Shown here piece by piece: positions 53,546 through 64,000 of a stretch of 64,000 nt of DNA; positions within the stretch are counted from its first letter, which is position 1; every line of letters starts with the position of its first letter. The position numbers and the translations under genes were made by a program. The DNA comes from Lepidodermella squamata (lineage: Eukaryota > Gastrotricha), in contig JBLDXI010000032.1 in NCBI GenBank assembly GCA_047495785.1, forward strand, positions 1 through 64,000, given 5' to 3'. The notes under the pieces were generated by a model. It was not told the origin of the DNA and did no database searches. It saw only the letters and a list, made by a program, of their open reading frames with translations.

Positions 53546-56500
53546 TCGTAAAGCAGTCAGATCCTGTCCAACCAGCATTGCAGACGCATTGGTTAGGCGC
53601 AACACATGTACCTCGAAGGTAGCAACCCGCCGGACAGCTGGCTATTGTTACAATAGAAAGTTAGTTTTTATGGATAGGTGTATTAAAACCAATAAACATT
53701 GAAAGTTAATAAGAAAAAACCCACGATTAGTACAATCAGGAGCCATCCAGGAGGCTGTGCAGGAACAGCGGTTAGGTCTGATGCATGTTCCTCCATTTGG
53801 GCAACCAGATGGGCAGATAGCTGGAAAGTAGGATGTTTTAAGTGTGAGCTGGAGACGGACTGCAAATATGACATACATTGTAGTCCGGGTTTTGCAAAGT
53901 GACCCAGATGAATCATCAGCTGGTTATTATTGCTAAGTTTTATGTGTGCAGTATTTTCCTGTTTGGGTGGTGGGGCTGGTGGTGCGGTGGTGAAGTCGCG
54001 CGTATTTTTCTTAGCAATAATCGCGGTAGCAGTCGAAATCGAGCAATCAAAAAATATTGGCACATTGCGCGTGGCGGCTTAGATTTTTCAATTGCCCATC
54101 TTCACTTGTAAATATCTTCGTTCGTGTCGCGCTATCAAGTAATAAAGGAAGGGTCTACAGTGATGTAAGTACAGCCATTTGTTATAAATATTGCTTGACA
54201 GTTTCGCGACCACATGACCGCACCACCACACGACATATAAATGACGATGGCAGTAAAAACGTATTTTGACCCTGCAACACCGGACTACAATGTACGGGTA
54301 TCGCACAACAACCCAGCCCAGCCTGGGGCACAGGTGCAAGAATTCGGCGCCAAGCATCTGCCGCCAGCGCCGCATCGTGGATTGCAGACAGCTGTAAAGC
54401 AAGCTGCGATAAGGCGTTCAAGTTGTTAATTTGGAAATGCTTTACGGATAGTGCAATCCCAGCCACCCCAACCAGGCTGACACGTGCAGCGAAACCCTCC
54501 AACGTTGTTAATATCTCCTATGCAAGTACCGTTCTGGCAGTTTGCAGCACAAGTTAAATCATCTGGCGAGAAAGTAATGAGAAGGCGTACAGATAGGTCA
54601 GAAGTGATTACAGTTTATCAATTTGCACTGATCCTTGAGCTTTGAAAGCTGGCTAGACGACAGGGCGGCTTTGTGGATCGACAAACAAGCGTACTTGTTG
54701 TTGTACGCTATACTCAATGCAGGATCCGAGGGCAACCGCCTGGAGAAAACAGATGAAATTTTTAAACTTGAACTTCCCAGCCAGTGCCGAAATTTCCCTG
54801 TTGGAAATTTCTCGGGCCTCAAGCGATCTCCATCTTTGGGGGCCCTATCGTTGGTTGTTACAGTTGAGTAGCTCGAAGCTCGAATTACCCCCCAAAATTT
54901 TTATCCAAAAGCATTAGCCAAGGCCGAAAAATTGATCTTTACACAGATTTCTATTTTCACAAATCAACAGCTAATCAAAAGAGTCCATCTTGTGGCATTT
55001 TCCGAATCTAGTTCTGAACTTGCCTGGTACCGAGAAACAGCGTACGATAAGTGATCACTGCCGTTGGCGAAGCAGGAGGGCTGACTTGATCATCACGGAC
55101 GATACTCATCTGGGAGTTGCTCGCGTTCCAAATCATGGCATAGAACCGCCACCCAGTTAGGTTAGCCGAGATATGAGCAGACACACCAGAAGTAGCATCA
55201 GAGGACCCGTATAGGTCAGTTGGTTGCATGTCATTTGTATTAGATGCGCTGAAACGCCACAACGCCGCGAATCTATTCGTCCCATCGCCGAACTCAAAAA
55301 CAGGCCCTCGCACCGGGAGATTTGCGAACATCGCAATTGTGAAAGAAGATGGAGAAACGTTGAGAGCGTCCGCTGTTATGGTTATCCAGTTGTTAGCCGT
55401 GCCAGTCTCCACTGCAGAGTTCGGTAGCCCAAAAGGTCCGACTGCATAGGGGCAAGGAGTTGGTTGATAGGTTGCATCCAAAAAATTGCCAGATATGTCT
55501 CGAGTTTGGAATAGAGCATTCAGTGGCCAGTAACCAAGTAGATTCGGTAGGCTTGCTTGGTTAATGATGAATTGATACATGCTATCTCTTCCGGAAGGTT
55601 GCTCTGAAAGATAAATCGCTTAGATGGTACCATTGCATGAATAGCATAGCTATGAAGTTCGGATAATTTCCTTTTACGAGGGGTTTTAGACAAGACAAAG
55701 CCGGAAAAACCGAACACCTTCCTAAAGAGATATTCTTTTACTAAACAAATATTAAGAGAGAAAGAAATTGCGCTTATAAAAAAAGTGATGTAAAAACCTT
55801 AACTTTTGCCCATCTAATGCTGTAAGAGGTACGAAAACAATAACGGAAGAGCTAAAGGTTCGCATTGCATATTATTGGCTTTTTACCCAATCAATGGTGT
55901 GAACGATAATTAGGGACTATTGGACCTACGAATGCTGCAGTCCCAATTCGTCCAGCCAGTTTGGCAAGTGCATCGATAACCTCCCGTGGTCGTAATATCG
56001 CCAACGCACGTCCCGGGTTGACATTTCGGCGAACAGGTAATTTCTGCAATTTTTCAACAATTATAGTTTACAAGATAGGTGTCCAGCTGTTACGGTTAAT
56101 CAATTTGCACTGATCCTTAAGCGTTGAAATTTGGCTCGAAGACAAGGCGGCTTTGTGAATCGACAAACAAGCGTATGTGTTGTTATACGTCCCACTGTTA
56201 ACATCAGAGGGAACACGTCTGGGAACAAAATGTGCAATAGTAAATCAAGGTTAATATATCCCTTAATCTAGTTCTAAACTTGCCTGGCCCCGAGAAACAG
56301 CGTACGAGAAGTGACCACTGCTGTTGGCCAAGCAGGAACACTGTATTGATCATCACAAACGATATTGAACTGCGAACTACTAGCGTTCCAAATCATGGCA
56401 TAGAAATGCCATCCAGTCAGGTTAGTCGGAATATAAGCAAGCGGATAATAACCATAGTTCGGGTACCCGAGCAAGTCGTTTGTTAGTAGGTCAGTCATGC

Positions 56501-58438
56501 TAAAGCGCCACAAGGCCGCAAATGCAGTCGTCTCATCGCCGAACTCAAAAACAGGTCCTAGCTGCGGCAGAAACGCGTACAGCGAAATGGTGAACGATGA
56601 TGCTGAGACATTGAGAGCATCCGAGGTTATGCCTATATAGCTGCCTGTGGTGCCGGTCCGCACAGCAGTGTCCGGCTGTCCAAATGGACCGACTGCATTA
56701 GGGCAAGGAGTTGGTAGGAAGTCTGCATCCATACGATTGCTGCTTATGTCACGATCGCCGAACAGAGCATTTAACGGCCAATACCCAAGTAGACTGGGTA
56801 AGCTTGCTTGGTTACTGATGAACTGTTGCAAATCTGTGCCATTTGATTGCTCTAAATAAAATTTCAATCATGGTCAGAAAGCATGAAAAGACTAAATGAA
56901 AATGCAATATTGAATCTGTTGCGCCATGAATGTGTTTCAGTTTTTCTCGCAATTCATGGTGCAAGCGGTTTGTTACAAACTGCCCATGTGAAGGGGGAAG
57001 TTCAGTTTAATGAGAACAATGTCCCCATTGGTTTTGTAACAAACTCTGACAAACTCTAGCAGGTAAACAAATTACTTGAAGTCGAACTAAGCTATTGAAT
57101 CTGAACAATCATCATGGGAAATGTGATTTTATGTTGCGTGCAACTTGCCGCTGTTTCAAACCGGCTATAGCCACTAGACCAATTTCGCTGAATTCTCGAG
57201 AAAATAAAAGTTGAGCTCTCGAGTCTCGAGCTGCGGCTCCTATAATACGTCTTACGATTATCAAGTGATGCTCCAAGTGAGATGAAGCCTAAAATACTTG
57301 AACCTTTACCAACTGGTAAATTTGTATCTCACGTGTATTGCAAGAAGCCCCACTCCAGCCGGTAAAACAAGTGCAGGTGTTAGAAGCTGTGCATCGACCA
57401 CCAACTCCGCAATCGGGGCCACACGTAGCTGGTGGAGGATGGAAACCCTAAATATTACACGTCAGCAGTTGAAAGGGAACCTACGAATGCTGCAGTCCCA
57501 ACTTGTCCAGCCCGATTGGCAGGTGCACCGATAACCTCCTAATGTGGTCATATCGCCAACGCACGTCCCTGGTTGACATTTTGATGAACATGTAATCTCT
57601 GCGATTTTCCAATTTTTAGTGGTCCAATAATAACTAATGTTTCATACGATTTATCATTTGACACTGGCTGCGAAGGAGAGCCAGTTGCCCTGCATTGAAC
57701 GCTGTTTTATGTATCGATAAGCAAGCGTATTTGTTGTTGTACGGCCCGGACAACGCGTCGTTTGGGAGATTCCTGTCAAGCCAGAGTATTAATAGATATG
57801 AGCTGAAACTAATATACCGACCTCGCTCCGAGGTAAAGGGTCTTATAAGTTCTGACAGACGATGTGGTAAGCTGCGAACTGAATTGATCTTCGCATACTG
57901 CTGTCATTTTCGAGGTGCTACTGTCGAAAACCTGCGCAACGAAGCGCCAGCCAGACATGTCACAGTTATGAATTATTTCGGACCCAGGTCCGGGTGAGAC
58001 GTAAATGTTATTTGGCTGCATGACAGTAGTGTCGGATACAAGCCTCCAAAGGTGAGCGTAATTTATCGTGGCATCCTCGAACTCATATATCAGGCCTCTT
58101 TTTGAGGTAAAAACGTAAACAGCTATGGTTACCGATGACGAGCCAATATTTATAGCGTCGGATGTTATGTTCAGGTAGTTTCCGGTGTTGTTAGCGTGCG
58201 TTTCGACGGCTGTACCTGACTGTCCGAAGGGGCCTTGCGTCACCGGGAATGAAGCCGAAACGGCATCGATTCGGTTGCGTGAAATATCTCGCAGACCGAA
58301 CATCGAATTAAGCGGCCAGTATCCAACGAGGTTCGTCAAATTTGAAAATTGATTCATGGCGAACTGGGTACCATAGTCCTGACCATTCAACTCATGCACC
58401 CCAATCAAGGCAATGAGGTTTACATAGAGAAAATACAT
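53546..58438 (-). CDS. Secreted LamG-EGF mosaic protein, copy B (three LamG units)
   Basis: Thirteen phase-consistent exons: 58438-57822, 57772-57648, 57598-57485, 57428-57333, 56851-56284, 56218-56094, 56043-55930, 55603-55024, 54739-54612, 54562-54446, 54391-54296, 53820-53725, 53641-53546 (957 codons). Order: signal peptide (MYFLYVNLIALIGVHE), LamG1-linker-EGF-EGF, LamG2-linker-EGF, LamG3-linker-EGF x4. Relative to copy A, the LamG2-linker-EGF unit is extra. LamG1 is ~95% identical to copy A. LamG2 and LamG3 exons both use the GC donor AG|GCAAGT. The exon at 54391-54296 has its donor at a MITE boundary. As in copy A, a terminal exon is needed after 53546 (candidate near 53490). Confidence 0.85.
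53876..54292. mobile_element. 417-bp MITE inserted at a splice donor of LamG-EGF gene B
   Basis: Inverted ends CATTGTAGTCCGG (53876) and CCGGACTACAATG (54292), flanked by TA at 53874-53875 and 54293-54294. Absent from the equivalent intron of copy A (between 19015 and 18958), where the uninterrupted donor reads GTATGG. Confidence 0.9.
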
Positions 58439-58640
58439 ATTTTCTTTTGGTTTCATAATATGCGCAACTGCGAGATTAGCATTACTTGCTTTATAATAAA
58501 CGAGCTCATCTATTTATTGATGGACCTCCGTCTGCAACAAGAATCATGTGATTACTTGATTAATAGGCGAATCAATTCGCCTTGCAGTTCGCCTGGATCA
58601 ATACCGCATACGCATCGCACCAATGGGCCAGCGTGATTTA

Positions 58641-60411
58641 TGTCTGGTTTCATCGCCAACTTGCTAACGATAGAAAATAATGTTGATAATTTCGCACATA
58701 ATTTCTTCCACGCCCCAGGCCCGATGGCAACGACGGTAAACCTATTTAATTGATAGGTGAATACATTTTGTCTAGATCAATAATATACCAAGGTGTGAGC
58801 AATTTATCATTTAAAGGTAAAATGCCAAACATTCTACGCGCCATTTTGGGTCCATTTAACAATAAAAAATGATTACAAAACAACTACACATTGTTTTACA
58901 TCCTCGGATCAGTACAGTGCTCACTCGATAAAAGCACTGGGTCGGGAGCCACACCCGGTCTTTTAACAAGGGAAAGCTATAACGAGGGCTGTATTTGAAT
59001 GCAGGAGCTAAAAATAGACCGTTTCTACGTCTTTAGACAGTTGTCATGGCAACGCGCTGAAAGAGACAGACACGGATTATGTGTAATTGCAAATTTTGCT
59101 CGCTGAAGCTGTTAAGCGAATTAGGATGGCGTCACTGGAATTTCAGCGGCTCTATATTTTGTCGTACATAAGAGCTTCTGATATTGCGTAGTTTATGAAT
59201 TTTTTACAAATGGGTCCTCCTTTTACCGGAACCTAATTTACAGTCAGCGGAACCAAATTTGTATCTTCTTAGGCGTGGTTTGATTTTCAATCGACTGGCC
59301 TATTAAGATCACAGCAAGTTAAAATTCGGGCAGAAGCTCCCGCCGCCCCTCCTCGGGGTGTTGCGATTTTCAAAGTCAAAATCGAATTATTAAAAGTTGT
59401 GAAAAAACCCGGAAAATTGCCAGGGCGTTGAGCAATGAAATCGTAAAGTGGTGCCAGCCAGTTTCATGTTAGATCCGGCCTATCGGGTATCGAAAACCGG
59501 CTAATAATTCCAATAACTTGATTTTGGACAACTCGAACGGATGCAATCGGTTTGTTATGAGAATAAATCTAAGTATGTATCTAAATTTAATTAGATCTGA
59601 AAACAAGGACTTGATTCTTCGCGTGATTACGCAACACAGCTGGGAAATACATTTGAAGAAAACTGAACTTTTTTTCATCATTTAGTGTGGAAAATTCAAG
59701 AATTTTCGACCAGAATTTTCGAGTGGATTTTGCTAGTAATTTCCTATTAGGCTCACGGTTTATTCCAGCGGGGTTCTTTCAAATATGGAGAAATAATTTC
59801 CGAATAGTTATCAAATACCACATAGTTTCAGTTTTTCCTCATAAAAATCACGACCTTCATCCTGATTCGATCATGATAATAGTGCTGTAACATTTAAAGA
59901 GTTTCTGGCCGGGATAACTGCTAGATAATGAAAAATCAGGGCATTCAGATGGGTCTAATAGTTGATCAGGAAAAATCTGCTAATCAAGCAGATAAAAGAT
60001 AGACGGGCATTTTAAAAGTTGTTGAAAGGAATTGTCATTTTTTCATATGAACTGGCGTAATTTCTGATGGAATTTTAACTAAAAAGCAGGACGACTCGCA
60101 GCACGACTTGAATGGCTGCTAATCCACACACTCTGTTGCATAATCAAAGTCAGAAAAGCGGCGTAATGCACTGATGATCTTTCAACTTGTTTCAACTGAA
60201 CTTGAAATAACTGGATCTCTCAAAACTACGAAAACGCGCCGCTAGGTTTCTAGGAACGCTAATTTTAAACATTTTCACACTTAATTGTTGTAAATAGTGT
60301 AAAAAATACATTTTACGACGCCACCAAATGAAAAATGAATTAAGCTAGAATCTCGAATATAATTTTAGAAATAATCAATTTTTTTTGTGTCAACATATTC
60401 TGTCCACTTTT
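58641..60411. other. Intergenic, no supported gene
   Basis: Contains a piece (59222-59260) of the AGCGGAACCAAATTT repeat family seen at 16021. Otherwise AT-rich with no coding signal. Confidence 0.5.
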
Positions 60412-61400
60412 TCAAAGCGAGAAAGAAAGCGCAATCGCGTCGACGAATAAATCGATTTGCCCAGGAAGCTGTCCAAGGATTGAATTCAAGAAAGCCAGAG
60501 CTTTTTGTTCGATGAGTTCCCATTCATCACGGCTCGATGCAAATGTTTTACGAAGCAAAGCAAGGCCAATAAGCGTTGCCATTGCGTTTTCATCCGCAAC
60601 TTTACCCACTGGTAGTCGCTGTAGCTTCACGGTGTAGCATTTCAATATGGCCCAATGTTTTGGCAGGCTTGACAATTACAGCTAATTCGTTGCTAATGGC
60701 CCACGAGCCGTTATATTTCAGCAAAAGGACCAATCTATCCACAGGTGCGATTTCAGGAACTGACGGAGTAGCAGGAGCGCCAACCGGTGCACCTACCAAT
60801 TTTCTCTTCATTGGCAGATCTCCAAAAACACCGCCGACCCTTAAAGAAGCTGCCTGCGCCGTGAAGTAATGTAGCGTAAGCATGCTATTCGGATAACTGA
60901 ACGGCGCCGACGACGTCGGCCGTTTGACACTGACGAAACGCGCCAGGCCCATCGCGTTCTTAACCTCATCCTTGCTAACCGCAACAAACGCCGTATCATT
61001 ACACAGAACACTCGTCGCGACAGAAATCGCAACAATCTGCTTCTTCCAATCCTCGTAAATTTCTTCGTAATACTTGTAACCTCGTAATAAAAGTTATGAT
61101 TCTGCTGATCAGTCATTTCTTGAATCCTCGTCTTGGCGGCCAGACGGTGCAGGGGCATAGCGTCGTTTTGCGGCTACTTGGCTGATGACGCGATTTGGAG
61201 CACCAATTTATGCTCAACTTATTACCGTCGACTTTTTCCGTCAATTTCGCGAAACCATCGACGTTACACATTTCGCTCAATCAACGCATACTGCTTAATA
61301 GGACGGCCTGAATAAGTCGCTACCGGGAGGTGCTCAGGTAGTAGAGACACAACTTTCCCGCCATTCAGTTCCCAATTCACCTGAATATTTTCAGCATCTG
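60412..61400 (-). pseudogene. VWA5A-like gene, C-terminal exons with a frameshift
   Basis: Exons 61400-61270, 61173-60680 and 60618-60412 splice through 96- and 61-nt GT-AG introns. Diagnostic order of VWA domain-containing protein 5A/PARP4-type C-termini: IQVNWELNG, LHRLAAKTRIQEM, QIVAISVATSVLCNDTAFVAV, NGSWAISNELA, ATLIGLALLRK and SSRDEWELIEQKALAFL. The middle exon is 494 nt, one short of keeping phase, and the frame breaks at about 61085 (between DQQNHNF and YYEEIYEDW), so a one-base deletion or sequence error is likely. Upstream, the gene is cut at 61404 by a TACAGGGTGTTTC terminus, and the VIT and VWA domains are not in the window. The exon site at 60550 is the empty counterpart of the MULE insertion. 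Confidence 0.75.
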
Positions 61401-61403
61401 GGT

Positions 61404-61480
61404 TAGTACAGGGTGTTTCATAAAAAACCGTACGAGATGAGCCTTATATTAGCATGCATAGATAATATAGGAAAAGTACT
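61404..61480. mobile_element. Solo TA-type transposon end
   Basis: TACAGGGTGTTTCATAAAA begins immediately after gene sequence and resembles the termini at 39920 and 46827 (CARGGTGTTC). The opposite end is not recognised. Confidence 0.4.
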
Positions 61481-61715
61481 GCCGTTATCGATTTTCCATG
61501 CGCCATGTTATTTTTTGCTGTGTCGCGGGGAGAAAAAAAGCGGCATTTCTACGGTGAAAACGTGGCATTTTACGGTGTGTTCACGGTGAATTCACGGTTA
61601 ACCTGCGGTCAATTTCTGTGAAATTTAACCTAAATTATCCTCGATGATAAAGACTAACATTGCCGTCAAAACTATTGCCGTGCATTTTTCCATTTAGTTT
61701 TGGAGTGGGTTTAAG

Positions 61716-61975
61716 TTTGCGATTTCCTATATTTTTAGCAGTTTTAAGGTAAACTGCGAGTAGATCAACGGTGAAACGACGGTGCAAAGTTTTGAAAATT
61801 TGAGCAAATGTTCCTATAGGAAATTGAACAAGTTTCACCGTAGAAAAATAACGTTATCTGCAGTTCCCTCGTGGCGTTTAACCTCGGAGTGTGTGGTTTC
61901 TTAGGTTTTCAGGACTTTTCAGGCAAACTGAAAGTGGATCAACGGCAAAACGACAGTGAAATATTCGACTAGGGA
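61716..61975. repeat. Two diverged direct repeats of ~83 bp
   Basis: 61716-61798 and 61893-61975 align through GATCAACGG.AAACGAC.GTG with ~70% identity. Spacing about 177 bp. The surrounding sequence also repeats TTTACGGTG/TTCACGGTG strings. Confidence 0.6.
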
Positions 61976-62510
61976 AGAAATAAGGGTAACTGCCGAATAT
62001 TGATTGTCTCTCATCAGCCGGTTGTGAGAAAATCTTCAGTGGTTTGATGTCATCCAGACCAACCTTATTGTTGACACTTGGTTGCACAGGAAGATGGGCA
62101 AGCAACTTTCGTACATGCTGGTCGTATGTTTTCAACGGCTCAACGACACTTAGACCGGTTAAAAATGGATTAACAACACGGAAAATGTAGTTGTTGTCAA
62201 TGAAAGCATAGCAACGGTCAAATGCGAACTCGACGTAGCCACATAGTGGCAGCCCATTCCTTTGCCCCATGATTGTCATTTCTGTCAGACCCAAGGCATC
62301 CAAGACAGGTGGGTGAAGCTTAATCATTTTCTTCGGCATTAGATGAGCCGCATGAACATAAGACTTCACATAGCTATGCTAGTTTCGAAATATAATATCT
62401 TAGATTCAGCGTCGTCGGATAACAATCGCGTCATAGCTTCCACTCCTAGCATGTTAGACATGAATGGCGGCTTGTCCGTCAAAAAGAATGGATTGGATTG
62501 GAACAACTTC
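61878..62510 (-). pseudogene. Degraded protein-coding remnant, family not recognised
   Basis: From 62510 the minus strand reads KLKLFQSNPFFLTDKPPFM and RLLSDDAESKILYFE, then after a stop/frameshift near 62375 continues as a 163-codon frame (HAAHLMPKKMIKLHPPVLDA, GYVEFAFDRCYAFIDNNYIF). Composition is protein-like in both parts, so I infer one broken gene, probably from a transposon. The last ~30 codons run into the repeat at 61893-61975. Confidence 0.4.
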
Positions 62511-62569
62511 AATTTTCTATGATGGAAAAGCTCTTAGCGCTGTTTGGTGATGGGTGATGGGGCCCTATC

Positions 62570-63200
62570 CCAAGTCCGATTTCGGCCAGTTCGCTTTTTA
62601 GCCGGCCTGTGTGCGGTTGGATAACGGCGCTTTGCCACTCCGCGCTCGGGTTTCCCTAGAACATGCCTGTATGCGACACTGTAAATTCAACGAATTTTAC
62701 CAAATCTCGGCTCGCACACGTGCCAGCCGAGGTGTCGGCTCGAGTGCGGCAGAAAACGTTGGGTTCTCGCTTCTCGCCGTACTTGGGCTGTCCTAGTGTG
62801 GAACCCCTGAATCTGGCCATAGTGTGGAACTGATCATCGCTCTTTTCGCTCGAGTATCATGCCGATGCCCGAGCTCGGCGGAGCTAGAAGTGCACATAAA
62901 TACACTTTTACCTACCTATTGTTCACTCCGCCGCACTCGGGTTGACATCTGCCCTTGCCTGTATCCCCTCTGTCCACTATTGCGGTATTTGTTTGAATTC
63001 ATTCCATTAAGCGCAATCCGAGATCCAGGCAGACCCGCTTCCCAGTCGGGCTCGATACCGGAGCGCGAACGGCCAGGACTTCGTCGCGCTGCGTTTGAAA
63101 GGGGCCATCCGTTCAATAAAAATGGCGGTTTATTTGCTGATTTTGATGCAAAAATAGAATTTTTGGTAATAGAGAAGCCGCAAACAACTTGTCACTAACG
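62570..63200. other. GC-richer segment without a recognised gene
   Basis: Open frames occur on both strands but show no motif. Short self-repeats (TAGTGTGGAAC at 62795 and 62822; GCTCGGGTT/ACTCGGGTT) are present. Possibly transposon-derived. Confidence 0.4.
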
Positions 63201-64000
63201 AATTTTCGTATAAACTTTAGTTGAAAATGTAGATCGTAATAAAATATGCGAATTTACCGGAGGAATTTTGTTTTCACCGTGTAAAACTCATACTGTAACT
63301 GAAAATGTGCCTGAAACAACGCGAATTTTGTTGCTGCTACCGCATGGCTTTCTCTCGGAGAAATGCGTATAATTTGCGGTGACCGTGCGGTTTTGGTACA
63401 TTTTTGTAGAAAAAAATGCGCTCGCAAAAAAAATCGATAACGCGCAGCAGCAGTACATTTTTATCAGACTTGGGGAAACTCCCGGGTGGGGCGATTCAAA
63501 ATTCTTCGATTCTGATTCCGTTTTTTAGAAGTAGATTCTTGACTCCTGAGTCTAAAACTCGATTCCGACTCTAGCCTATACGATTCTGACTCCCGATTCT
63601 GAAAAAATTCTCGGTTTTATCGTAACGCGCGCCTGAATATTGAAAACTAAACCCAACACATCTTTACATGCTATTTAGCAAAATTTTGAACTCATTTATA
63701 ATTGATTATGCAAATAATTAATTATAAAGTTCAAAATGTTGCTACGGAGATTGCTACGGGGATGCATCGATAAAGTATTCCTATTTTCAATTTGGCCTTC
63801 AATTAGGCAACGAAGTTATTGAGCCTTGAGCCTATATTTTCATCTTGAAAATAATTAACTCTTCAAAAAATGAAAAAACATAAAAGCACTGTCCAGCTGG
63901 TGTCTTGTGTCTTGTGTCCCACCCTGGATTGTAAGGAGGGAGAAACTGCCAATGTACACACAGCTGTAGTCAGTGGACTTTATTATCGACATTGAAAATT
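63201..64000. other. AT-rich window end, no gene
   Basis: Only the degenerate simple repeat at 63504-63612 stands out. Confidence 0.5.
63504..63612. repeat. Degenerate GATTCYGACTC simple repeat
   Basis: Roughly eight diverged units of ~12 bp (GATTCTGATTCC, CGATTCCGACTC, CGATTCTGACTC). Confidence 0.7.

Larger units (their letters stand above)
51066..58640. repeat. Segmental duplication, copy B
   Basis: Collinear with 17661-22110 (see copy A). Includes a CCP-ankyrin 3' fragment (51066-51222), its polyadenylation region, intergenic sequence (52950-53530 matches 18090-18660) and the LamG-EGF gene B. Insertions specific to B: MITEs at 51625-52198 and 53876-54292, and one LamG-linker-EGF unit. 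Confidence 0.85.

Noticed and set aside
62824-63198. 124-aa plus-strand frame and its minus-strand counterpart (62916-63116)
   Set aside because: No motif, no splice context, GC-rich segment with self-repeats. Not supported as a gene.

Overview
The window is nuclear DNA from an invertebrate metazoan whose phylum I cannot name from sequence. The evidence is GT-AG introns (many only 46-60 nt), a eukaryotic initiator tRNA-Met and tRNA-Leu(UAG) with Pol III T-tract terminators, and extracellular mosaic proteins built from animal modules (CCP/sushi, trypsin, LamG, EGF, possible Ig). Spacers are AT-rich and full of transposons. I recognised families by eye and ran no searches.

Region by region. 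(1) 0-8.2 kb is a CCP cluster: a broken CCP-ankyrin fragment at the left edge, then two minus-strand CCP-trypsin genes. One (3987-7407) keeps H, D and S. The other (592-2944) has lost H and D and is a pseudoprotease. Two tRNA genes sit in an intron of the first. (2) 8.2-15 kb holds a small membrane protein, a TATA-box gene, a metallothionein-like gene and an unrecognised three-exon gene. (3) 15.5-22.5 kb holds a secreted CCP-ankyrin gene, a ten-exon LamG-EGF gene on the opposite strand and a possible Ig exon. (4) 23.2-39.8 kb is a VWA5A-like gene fragment split by a 16.1-kb Mutator-like element (81-bp perfect TIRs, 9-bp TSD). Its transposase gene is itself opened up by an 11.3-kb insertion in one intron. 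That insertion carries an intact seven-exon transposase-like gene, a PB1-domain gene, a RING gene and a FLYWCH fragment. (5) 39.9-46.8 kb is a region bounded by TA-flanked inverted ends, containing a ~365-bp satellite that hosts a complete but non-autonomous LTR retrotransposon. (6) 47-51 kb holds MITEs and two LINE fragments. (7) 51-58.7 kb is a second, diverged copy of the 17.7-22.1 kb block, with a larger LamG-EGF gene (three LamG units instead of two). (8) 58.7-64 kb holds the 3' end of a VWA5A-like gene, which preserves the empty target site of the Mutator-like insertion, then degraded repeats.

Taken together, this is a locus of secreted recognition/adhesion genes (CCP, LamG, EGF, trypsin) that has grown by segmental duplication and been heavily invaded by nested transposons. 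The gene models for the two proteases, the CCP-ankyrin gene, both LamG-EGF genes, the Mutator transposase and the seven-exon transposase-like gene all have mutually consistent splice phases. Terminal exons of the LamG-EGF genes are unresolved.
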